Made by a program: the position numbers and the translations under genes
Assembly: GCA_021299675.1 (NCBI GenBank)
Contig: JAJTIF010000124.1
Location: 1 to 8,973 of the forward strand
Source of the DNA: Pseudomonadota bacterium
GTDB taxonomy: Bacteria; Bdellovibrionota; Bacteriovoracia; Bacteriovoracales; Bacteriovoracaceae
Reading direction: 5' to 3'
DNA: 8,973 bases
The notes under the pieces: generated by a model
Told to the model about the DNA's origin: nothing
Databases searched by the model: none
Seen by the model: the letters and a program-made list of their open reading frames with translations, nothing else
Shown: piece after piece, positions 1 to 4,734 of the stretch
Layout of the letters: every line of letters starts with the position of its first letter
Position numbering within the stretch: position 1 is the stretch's first letter

Positions 1-13
1 GCCATCACAAGAT

Positions 14-54
14 CTTCTGTGTGTGCGGCGCGTAAGTCTTTGACAACACAGAAG
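14..54. repeat. 9-bp inverted repeat flanking the -35 box
   Basis: CTTCTGTGT at 14-22 is the exact reverse complement of ACACAGAAG at 46-54, with a 23-base gap. The right arm begins immediately after the TTGACA -35 hexamer at 40-45, so a dimeric regulator bound here would overlap RNA polymerase. There is no T-tract, so it does not look like a terminator of an upstream gene. The regulatory role is inference; the symmetry is seen directly. Confidence 0.4.
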
Positions 55-68
55 CACGAGATTATAAC
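40..68 (+). promoter_or_regulatory. Near-consensus sigma-70-type promoter for the 41-residue basic protein
   Basis: TTGACA at 40-45 matches the -35 consensus in all six positions. TATAAC at 63-68 matches the -10 consensus in five of six, with the ideal 17-base spacer. Transcription would start near 75, giving a leader of about 28 bases that contains AAGGAG at 91-96, six bases before the ATG at 103. This is the strongest promoter visible in the window and implies high basal expression unless the flanking inverted repeat is an operator. Confidence 0.75.
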
Positions 69-102
69 CATCAGACTAATTTTTTGATTGAAGGAGCACG
101 TC

Positions 103-228
103 ATGGCATCACGTACGGCCGTTACTGAAGCACGCCGCAAGGCCAAGCACCGTAAAATGGGCGCAAAGAGAAAAGCTGCAAACCGCAATAAGGGTACAAC
201 ACCTAAGTTCGCTGTCCACCAGAAGTAA
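103..228 (+). CDS. 41-residue highly basic small protein, function unknown
   Basis: The reading frame runs ATG to TAA and encodes 41 residues, beginning MASRTAVTEARRKAKHRK and ending in KGTTPKFAVHQK. About a third of residues are Lys or Arg, there are only two acidic residues-worth of signal (a single Glu is visible), and there is no membrane segment or signal peptide, so it is most likely cytoplasmic and able to bind nucleic acid. The start is supported by AAGGAG six bases upstream. It is a single-gene unit: near-consensus promoter at 40-68 and intrinsic terminator at 280-307. It resembles small ribosome-associated or nucleoid-associated basic proteins in composition, but I recognise no named family. 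The compact T-P-x-F tail after the basic helix looks like a conserved end rather than random coding. That it is a real gene is strongly supported by the signals around it; its function is not known. Confidence 0.8.
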   Translation: MASRTAVTEARRKAKHRKMGAKRKAANRNKGTTPKFAVHQK

Positions 229-235
229 TTCTCTC

Positions 236-532
236 TCATAAGAACACCTTTAAAGTTTCATTTTTAAATGTTCGATCTACGGAAACCTCTTCGAGGTTTC
301 CGTTTTTATTTATGCATAAGTGCCACTGCACATTCTCCCGACTTCTCTCACAGGGTCCCCTCTTCTCCAGCATCGTGACAAAATCCTTTGGAATAAAAAA
401 CTCTCGCGCCATCTGCTCTTGAACCTTCAGGGCAAGGTCGCGATTGGAGCCTTCGAAGCTTATGCGGATGATGTCGGCTTTAGCGACATGCGGATAAGCC
501 AGGAAAAGAAAAAAACTAATAATGAATTTCAT
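236..532 (-). CDS. Small secreted protein, last gene of the Flp-pilin operon
   Basis: This 98-residue protein has a classical signal peptide: Lys2, a hydrophobic core at about 3-13, and an A-K-A cleavage site near residue 19. The mature part is about 79 residues with two cysteines (near 61 and 73) that could form a disulfide. No family was recognised. The start is supported by AAAGGA seven bases before the ATG, and the start overlaps the end of the preceding gene by 17 bases, so it belongs to the operon running from 1977 downward. Its last fifteen or so codons are written through the terminator of the convergent small gene, and only seven bases separate the two stop codons. Periplasmic or surface location is inferred from the signal peptide; a role in pilus assembly is inferred only from context. 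Confidence 0.65.
   Translation of the reverse strand: MKFIISFFLFLAYPHVAKADIIRISFEGSNRDLALKVQEQMAREFFIPKDFVTMLEKRGPCERSRENVQWHLCINKNGNLEEVSVDRTFKNETLKVFL
280..307 (+). terminator. Intrinsic terminator of the basic-protein gene
   Basis: A perfect 10-bp stem pairs 280-289 with 293-302 around a three-base loop (CCTC-TTC-GAGG at its top) and is followed by TTTTT at 303-307 and a further T-rich stretch. It faces the plus strand only, because the minus strand has no T-run after the stem. It lies inside the 3' end of the convergent minus-strand gene at 236-532. Confidence 0.85.
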
Positions 533-914
533 AGCTGGATCCTTTGAAGGTGGGGAGAGCGAGATAGGGAATCAGTACCCAGTCAGACTGGGAGAGGAGC
601 GCATAGGATTTCTCAAAGAGAGATTTCTCAAGGTAGAGGGAGATGGAGTCTTCCTCTAGGCGCACTAAGCGTGCCGGGCCAATTTTCTTTCCGCTTGAAT
701 GCAGCAGTGTCAGCTCTTTGCCTTCCTCGAAGCTGGTGTGTAGTTCGCCCTTGATTTTAATTTCGATCTCTGTGGCATTCTTTTCAAATTTTTCTTCCAC
801 GGCATCTTCGGCTGGGGCCACGAGGCTGAAGAGAAGAGTGTTCACGATAAGAAGTGTCAGGAAGATTTTTACTGCGAGCACCTGTCGTTTAGAGAGATTT
901 CTTAGACTCTTCAA
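516..914 (-). CDS. Short membrane-anchored CpaB/RcpC-like pilus protein (probable)
   Basis: Starting at the TTG at 914 gives 132 residues. There is a basic N-terminus (KSLRNLSKRQ), one membrane segment at about residues 12-34, and a periplasmic beta-rich domain from about 45 to the end. The stretch around GKKIGPARLVRLEEDSISLY, followed by a segment leading to SDWVLIPYLALP, has the pattern of the C-terminal half of CpaB/RcpC Flp-pilus assembly proteins (arginine-valine strand, alternating hydrophobic strand, final beta strand). This is a by-eye resemblance. CpaB proteins are usually about twice as long and carry an N-terminal SAF domain, which is absent here, so this would be a minimal version. 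The frame stays open to a TTG at 935, but only the TTG at 914 has a Shine-Dalgarno (GGAGG at 919-923). It overlaps the upstream gene by 26 bases. Confidence 0.55.
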   Translation of the reverse strand: MKSLRNLSKRQVLAVKIFLTLLIVNTLLFSLVAPAEDAVEEKFEKNATEIEIKIKGELHTSFEEGKELTLLHSSGKKIGPARLVRLEEDSISLYLEKSLFEKSYALLSQSDWVLIPYLALPTFKGSSYEIHY

Positions 915-1050
915 GCTGCCTCCATTGAGTTTCAAATTCGTTGATGTCTGACTTGATAGCTTCTGTGTATTGCTGGTGAATAAACATGCTGCCCAAAAGT
1001 AGGGATGTTAAACCAGAGATCCATAAAATGAGAAAGAGCGGCGAGGTCAT
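889..1050 (-). CDS. 53-residue single-pass membrane protein, pilin operon
   Basis: The frame extends up to 1098, but the best start is the ATG at 1050: it forms an ATGA overlap with the stop of the upstream gene and has GGAG at 1057-1060, six bases before it. The 53-residue product has a hydrophobic segment at about residues 4-24 (SPLFLILWISGLTSLLLGS) and a charged, probably helical tail ending EESKKSL. There is no prepilin cleavage motif and no recognised family. Its size, topology and position between a TadE-like and a CpaB-like gene suggest an accessory membrane component of the same system; that is inference. Confidence 0.6.
   Translation of the reverse strand: MTSPLFLILWISGLTSLLLGSMFIHQQYTEAIKSDINEFETQWRQLEESKKSL
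919..923 (-). promoter_or_regulatory. Ribosome binding site that decides a TTG start
   Basis: On the minus strand GGAGG lies four bases before TTG (914-912). It sits inside the preceding gene and selects this TTG over the in-frame TTG at 935, which has no Shine-Dalgarno. Confidence 0.6.
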
Positions 1051-1601
1051 TGCAGGCTCCATAGGAGATTTGTTTCTAAATTGGAACGAAGCTGCCACTT
1101 CACCCGGTAGTTCATGAGTGGTGTGCGGAAGGTGAGGGATTCTTCTTTCTTGCGGAGAACTGTGCTGTCCTGCTCTCGTTTAAACGCATCACTCCTCTCG
1201 AAGGGTGTGAGAAAAATTTTATAGTGCATCCGACAGCCTTTGGTTTTCATAGAAAGGTAGTCTCGCTGAGCATCCCAATAAGCCGCTTCCTGCATGACCA
1301 TCAAGGCTTTCTTCACTCGCTGCCAGTTCGCGGCCAGCAGCCATCCCTTACCTGGAAAGAGCAAGGCAATCGATTGCACCACTTTGCCACTAGTTAGCAT
1401 TTGGTTGATCACGTTCACACGCTTCACAAGTTTTGATGTGACAATCATGTTTTTTTTGAGACAGAGAAGTTGCCGGTGGTGTTCCCGCAGCTCGCTGCGC
1501 CTCTTCTGCCATATCCAGGCCTGCGACCCCAGGAGAGTGGAGAGCAAAAGCAGTAGCAGAAAGGCGGGAGCCTCTGCGAAGCCTTGTTGAGATAATTTCA
1601 T
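1047..1601 (-). CDS. TadE-like / pseudopilin-like membrane protein
   Basis: This 184-residue protein begins MKLSQQGFAEAPAFLLLL: a short N-terminus with Gly7, then a Glu, then an uninterrupted hydrophobic helix at about 11-30, and then a large soluble domain. That layout is the prepilin or TadE layout, but the Glu is at +3 from the putative Gly|Phe cleavage site rather than the usual +5, so processing by a prepilin peptidase is uncertain. The soluble part is basic (many Lys and Arg), with cysteines near 47 and 123 and aromatic-rich patches; no family is recognised. The start overlaps the upstream stop as ATGA, with GAGGG about nine bases upstream. The gene carries an eight-A run at codons 49-51 that forms an A-AAA-AAC heptamer in the zero frame. 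Minor pilin is the best guess from context. Confidence 0.6.
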   Translation of the reverse strand: MKLSQQGFAEAPAFLLLLLLSTLLGSQAWIWQKRRSELREHHRQLLCLKKNMIVTSKLVKRVNVINQMLTSGKVVQSIALLFPGKGWLLAANWQRVKKALMVMQEAAYWDAQRDYLSMKTKGCRMHYKIFLTPFERSDAFKREQDSTVLRKKEESLTFRTPLMNYRVKWQLRSNLETNLLWSLQ

Positions 1602-1807
1602 AAGAGACGACCCTCAAATGACCAAGAAACTCGCGGGCCTCGGCAAAATGTGTAGGGTGCAGTCTGATTTTTAAGAGCTGCCCCTACGCGATAAACCTCT
1701 GCTCTCCACTTCTTTGAGCTGCACAGTGATCGCTCGGTGAGCAGGTACAGGCTCACCGAGAGGAAGAGAGTGACTGTCACCATGAAGACAGTAAGAAGCA
1801 GTTTCAT
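1598..1807 (-). CDS. 69-residue single-pass membrane protein after the pilin
   Basis: The 69-residue product has an N-terminal membrane segment at about residues 3-23, followed by a short basic domain with two cysteines (near 29 and 54) that could be disulfide-bonded if exported. It lacks a prepilin Gly/Glu motif. The ATG is only two bases past the pilin stop and has no good Shine-Dalgarno, so translation probably depends on ribosomes finishing the pilin gene. A perfect 10-bp hairpin lies about 47 bases into the gene and may limit its expression relative to the pilin. No family was recognised; an accessory role in the pilin system is inferred from context. Confidence 0.55.
   Translation of the reverse strand: MKLLLTVFMVTVTLFLSVSLYLLTERSLCSSKKWRAEVYRVGAALKNQTAPYTFCRGPRVSWSFEGRLL
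1733..1760 (-). promoter_or_regulatory. Stable intragenic mRNA hairpin just downstream of the pilin gene
   Basis: CTCGGTGAGC at 1733-1742 is exactly complementary to GCTCACCGAG at 1751-1760, giving ten pairs, seven of them G-C, around an eight-base loop. In the minus-strand transcript it falls about 50 bases after the pilin stop codon, inside the next gene. There is no following U-run, so it is not a simple intrinsic terminator. Such structures commonly protect an upstream message from 3' exonucleases or attenuate downstream genes. The structure is seen; the function is inferred. Confidence 0.5.
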
Positions 1808-1809
1808 GG

Positions 1810-1977
1810 CTACTTTTTAAGCTCAATGTTTTCAACGATTTGGGTTTTCATGTTAGTGATTCTTTTCTCAATGACGTCACCAAACTGCTTCACAGCCACC
1901 AGTGAGATAATCCCCACCAGTCCTGAAACAATGACGTATTCCATGAGTGCTTGGCCTTTCTGATTACGGACTTTCAT
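1810..1977 (-). CDS. flp: Flp-type (type IVb) pilin
   Basis: The gene encodes 55 residues and is the first gene of the minus-strand operon. The N-terminus MKVRNQKG is short and basic and ends in Gly8. The sequence QALMEYVIVSGLVGIISLVA follows, giving the Flp hallmark: Gly at -1, Glu at +5 and Tyr at +6, and then a membrane helix. The tail after it is short and charged (residues 35-55, ending IELKK), as in Flp pilins of 50-80 residues. A prepilin peptidase would cut after Gly8. The start has an excellent Shine-Dalgarno (AAAGGAG at 1983-1989, five bases away). The product would be the major subunit of a Flp or tight-adherence-like fibre. The ATPase (TadA), platform proteins (TadB/C), secretin and peptidase are not in this window, so they must be encoded elsewhere or be absent. 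Confidence 0.85.
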   Translation of the reverse strand: MKVRNQKGQALMEYVIVSGLVGIISLVAVKQFGDVIEKRITNMKTQIVENIELKK

Positions 1978-2070
1978 ACAATCTCCTTTGGGTTAGTGGT
2001 GGCGAGGTTAAAGCATGGGGTCGGCCGATGTGCTACGAAGAGGGAGATTAGTTGAATAGATAATTCAAGT
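1978..2070. promoter_or_regulatory. Divergent intergenic region between flp and the SPOR gene
   Basis: These 93 bases separate two divergent genes and must carry promoters for both. For the pilin operon I see a strong ribosome binding site at 1983-1989 but no convincing -35/-10 pair on the minus strand. For the plus-strand SPOR gene the only -10-like hexamer is GATAAT at 2059-2064, without a good -35. An inverted repeat lies at 2052-2068. Confidence 0.4.
2052..2068. repeat. 6-bp inverted repeat directly before the SPOR gene start
   Basis: TTGAAT at 2052-2057 and ATTCAA at 2063-2068 are exact reverse complements separated by AGATA. The repeat ends two bases before the ATG at 2071 and overlaps the only -10-like hexamer of the SPOR gene, so it could be an operator or a weak A/T-rich hairpin. 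Chance occurrence cannot be excluded. Confidence 0.3.
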
Positions 2071-2715
2071 ATGAAACAAGAGATTGATCGAAGTGGGCTA
2101 AGGGCTTACAATCAAAGAATGGAACAAAATCCTCGCGTATTCGTTTTTGAAAAAAAAGAAATATTCCTTATCTTCGTATTCGTGCTCATCATGAGTGTCA
2201 CGTGTTTTACTTTGGGAGTGAATCTCGGGAAAAAACTCGCACTGGAAAAGTCTGGTGTCACGCCGGCCGATGTAAAGGCGCTGGAGATGAAGTCCGTCGA
2301 GGAAGAGTTCGCTGACCAAGTGATGGCTGAGGATAAGCTCTCCGATGAAGAAAAGATTGAACTCCTCAAAAAAGAAATGAAAGACAAGTTGGATAACGAG
2401 CTCCAGAGCATCTCTCAAGAAGATACGCCGGCTGCTGCTGTTTCAACGCCTGCAACACCGGCCAATCCGAATATTGGAAAGTTTTCCGTGCAACTGGGAA
2501 GCTTCAATAACATGCAGGACGCCAAGCAGTTTGCTGAGGGCTTCACTGCTCGCGGCTACGAAGCCATCATCTACGAAACGCAGCTCGCCGATAAGGGGAC
2601 ATGGTTTCGCGTGATCATCGGCATATTCGACTCAGCCGGTGATGCGAGAGATTATATCAAAAAAGAAGCGAGCCTCTTTCAAGAGCAAGACCACGTGGTC
2701 ATTGAGATCAAATAG
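2071..2715 (+). CDS. Membrane-anchored SPOR-domain protein
   Basis: This 214-residue bitopic protein has a short cytoplasmic N-terminus, one membrane helix at about residues 30-50, and an acidic, Lys/Glu-rich probably coiled region at 65-118. A short Ala/Pro/Thr linker at 119-134 leads to a SPOR domain at about 136-212, opening GKFSVQLGSFNNMQDAK. The family signature is the repeated strand-helix pattern (VQLGSF, then FRVIIGIF, then a C-terminal DHVVIEIK strand). SPOR domains bind denuded glycan strands of septal peptidoglycan, as in FtsN, DamX and DedD, so a role at the division site or in cell-wall remodelling is likely. The start is not certain: no Shine-Dalgarno precedes the ATG at 2071 or the in-frame ATG at 2119. 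Either start keeps the membrane helix. Its last eight bases overlap the end of purB on the opposite strand. Confidence 0.85.
   Translation: MKQEIDRSGLRAYNQRMEQNPRVFVFEKKEIFLIFVFVLIMSVTCFTLGVNLGKKLALEKSGVTPADVKALEMKSVEEEFADQVMAEDKLSDEEKIELLKKEMKDKLDNELQSISQEDTPAAAVSTPATPANPNIGKFSVQLGSFNNMQDAKQFAEGFTARGYEAIIYETQLADKGTWFRVIIGIFDSAGDARDYIKKEASLFQEQDHVVIEIK
2689..2700. repeat. 12-bp perfect palindrome at the SPOR/purB junction
   Basis: GACCACGTGGTC is fully self-complementary and lies in the last codons of the SPOR gene, eight bases beyond the purB stop site. A 12-bp palindrome with no loop cannot itself be a normal hairpin stem longer than four pairs, and neither side has a clean T-run. It may simply encode Asp-His-Val-Val, though the convergent junction has no other visible transcription stop. 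Confidence 0.25.
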
Positions 2716-3988
2716 GATAGGCTTTTTCCACTCTGACAAAGACATCATCAATGTGCGCCAGGAACACGTCTTCTAGGTGCAAGAGTTCCGGGAGCGGATG
2801 AATCTGGTTCATTCCCTGAGTGAATTCTTTAAGACCTTTAGATTCAAATGAAACTTTTTGAACTTTCGCATAGAGCTCTTCGCGTGATCCCTGATAGTGG
2901 GGCAAGAGCTTATGCAGATAAAAGCTAGAAAGCGATTGAAAGGCTTCTCGTGCTCTTTGAGTCACCACAGCTTCATTCACCACTAAGCGCTCAAGCTGGC
3001 GGTTGAGACGTCGGAGAGCGTAGAGGCTCAGGCCCAGCATGTCCGGCAGATAGAGGCGCTCATTGGAGCTATGGGAGATGTCGCGCTCGTGCCAGAGCAG
3101 TGTGTTCTCGTGAGCCACGGTGAGGTAGCTGCGGATCAAGCGGGCAATCCCGGAGAGATTTTCGGCTGCGATGGGATTCTTCTTATGAGGCATGGTCGAA
3201 GATCCCTTCTGGCCAGCAGCAAACCCCTCGTAGAGTTCTCCTACGTCAGAGCGGTGGAGGTGGCGGATTTCAATCTCAAGCCGCTCGAGGGCACTGGCGA
3301 AGAGGGCGAGGATTGAGGTGAGCTTGGCTAAGCGATCGCGGGGGATCACTTGACTTGAAACGGGTTCAACTGCAAGGCCCAGCTCCTTAAGAGTGTCAGC
3401 TTCGATCTGGGGAGTGAGGATGGTGTAGTTACCAACAGCTCCCGACATCTTTCCAGTCAGCTCGTGTTCCACGAACTCTTGTAATTCTTGGAAGCGGCGG
3501 TAGAACTCGCAGTAGTGAGACAGAAATTTTTGTCCAAAGCTCATGGGTTCAGCATACATGCCATGGGAGCGACCAATCGCTAGGAGGTGCTTGAACTGGA
3601 CGGCTTTATCTTTCAGAAGCTGGAGGCTTGTTTGGTACTCTTTGAGAATGAGCTCGAGCGAGGCTTTCAGCTGAAGGCTCAAGGCTGTGTCGATGATATC
3701 CGAAGAGGTGCAACCAAAGTGAAACCACTTGGCAGAGTCGGCTGAGAGCTTTTCAGTGATGCTGGAACAGAAGGCAATGACATCGTGCTGAGTGGTGGCT
3801 TCGATCTCTCGGATACGATCAGGGTCGATCACAGCGTGGGCAAAGATGTCAGTGCGCACTCCTGATGGAATAATTTTGTGCGCCTCAAGGGTTTTCAATA
3901 AGGCCAATTCGACTTCCAGGAAGTAACCAAACTTCGCCGTATCACTCCAGAGAAGACTCAGGTCTTTTTGTTCATAGCGTTCAATCAT
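2708..3988 (-). CDS. purB: Adenylosuccinate lyase
   Basis: The enzyme is a cytoplasmic lyase of the fumarase/aspartase superfamily. It cleaves SAICAR to AICAR and adenylosuccinate to AMP, each releasing fumarate, in purine synthesis. The 426-residue length is normal for the shorter PurB type. The N-terminus MIERYEQKDLSLLWSD matches the family's usual opening. TTQHDVIAF (His68) and GRSHGMYAEP (His142) carry the active-site histidines, and the superfamily signature is GSSTMPHKKNP at about 262-272, with the catalytic-loop serine near 263. A second conserved block, HERDISHSSNER, lies near 300-311. It is the last gene of the operon and its ATG overlaps the upstream outer-membrane gene's stop by one base (TAATG), with only a distant AGGA, so its translation is probably coupled. 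Its end overlaps the convergent SPOR gene by eight bases. Confidence 0.97.
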   Translation of the reverse strand: MIERYEQKDLSLLWSDTAKFGYFLEVELALLKTLEAHKIIPSGVRTDIFAHAVIDPDRIREIEATTQHDVIAFCSSITEKLSADSAKWFHFGCTSSDIIDTALSLQLKASLELILKEYQTSLQLLKDKAVQFKHLLAIGRSHGMYAEPMSFGQKFLSHYCEFYRRFQELQEFVEHELTGKMSGAVGNYTILTPQIEADTLKELGLAVEPVSSQVIPRDRLAKLTSILALFASALERLEIEIRHLHRSDVGELYEGFAAGQKGSSTMPHKKNPIAAENLSGIARLIRSYLTVAHENTLLWHERDISHSSNERLYLPDMLGLSLYALRRLNRQLERLVVNEAVVTQRAREAFQSLSSFYLHKLLPHYQGSREELYAKVQKVSFESKGLKEFTQGMNQIHPLPELLHLEDVFLAHIDDVFVRVEKAYPI

Positions 3989-4734
3989 TAGAAAATAAAT
4001 CCTGCCTCAAGGGCGAATGTGTACCAACCAAGAGAGAAGTTTCTGTTTCGCTCTTCTTCCACCCACGACATGTTGTGAGTGAATTTTCCACCAAAGAAAA
4101 AACTGGTGCGTGATCTCTTGTGAAGACTGTATTCGGTGGTGAGGCCATAGCCACTATAAGTATTCGAGGTAAACTCATCTCTTAGAGTGTTATACATGCC
4201 GTAGACATGCACATACTCGAACACATCCTGCATGGGGAGAAAATCAAGAAAGAGCTTGAGGCGATAGCCCACACCCAGTCCTACTCCTAGGATGGATTGA
4301 TTCGCATTGGGGGGCCTTCGGAAGGCAGCTTCTGGTCCTGAGCTTTTATTTTTTGTGATTTCGGAGAAATCAGCACTGCTGGCACGGACGGTTCCGCCGA
4401 TCCAAAGTTTGGACCAGTTGTCGACGCGTCTCATGTAACTGGCTTCGAACCCCTGAAGGCCTGAGAGGGATTCATACTGACCGTTGAGGTGGAAGGCGAG
4501 GGAGAGTTTGTTGCGATCAAGGCCTGTGTAACGGCGCATGTCGCGCACGCCAGTCAGGGAGCTGATCGGGTCAACCATGCTCTCGTCGCGTTGGTATTTT
4601 TCTTTATAAATTTGGAGTACGTCTCGGTCACTAGGTTTCTCTTCTTCGTCGTCAAAAAGAAAAGCTTCTGCGGGCTCCTCGTAGGCAGCAAAAAGCGAAG
4701 GGCTTAGAAGAAACAAGAGTAGAAAGAATTTCAT
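3988..4734 (-). CDS. Probable outer-membrane beta-barrel protein
   Basis: The 248-residue protein has a signal peptide (MKFFLLLFLLSPSLFA, cut near residue 16-17). A short acidic segment follows (DDEEE near 28-32), then a beta-rich body of alternating hydrophobic strands from about 75 on (for example LSLAFHLNGQY, LGVGLGVGYRLKLF, SFFFGGKFTH). The chain ends ALEAGFIF with a C-terminal phenylalanine, the typical signal for the BAM outer-membrane insertion machinery. No named family was recognised. Eight to ten strands would fit the length. Its start and stop each share one base with the neighbouring genes as TAATG, so it is translationally tied to the TolC-family gene before it and purB after it. 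An accessory role in the same export pathway as the TolC protein is possible but inferred only from the operon. Confidence 0.75.
   Translation of the reverse strand: MKFFLLLFLLSPSLFAAYEEPAEAFLFDDEEEKPSDRDVLQIYKEKYQRDESMVDPISSLTGVRDMRRYTGLDRNKLSLAFHLNGQYESLSGLQGFEASYMRRVDNWSKLWIGGTVRASSADFSEITKNKSSGPEAAFRRPPNANQSILGVGLGVGYRLKLFLDFLPMQDVFEYVHVYGMYNTLRDEFTSNTYSGYGLTTEYSLHKRSRTSFFFGGKFTHNMSWVEEERNRNFSLGWYTFALEAGFIF

Noticed and set aside
1051..1098. Longer start at 1098 for the 53-residue membrane protein
   Set aside because: It would overlap the upstream gene by 52 bases, while the ATG at 1050 has both an ATGA overlap and a well-spaced GGAG.
1486..1499. CGCAGC-TC-GCTGCG inverted repeat in the TadE-like gene as a terminator
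   Set aside because: The stem is only five or six pairs and no U-run follows on either strand.
2008..2030. Possible sigma-28 (flagellar) promoter: TAAAGCAT followed by GCCGATGT on the plus strand
   Set aside because: The spacing between TAAA and GCCGAT is 11 bases rather than about 15, so it does not fit the consensus.
2149..2158. Eight-A run in the SPOR gene as a frameshift site
   Set aside because: It encodes Lys-Lys in the membrane-proximal basic segment, and a shift would destroy the membrane helix and SPOR domain; no sign of a functional alternative product.
2098..2418. Minus-strand open frames opposite the SPOR gene
   Set aside because: They are shadows of a confidently identified SPOR protein and have no start signals.
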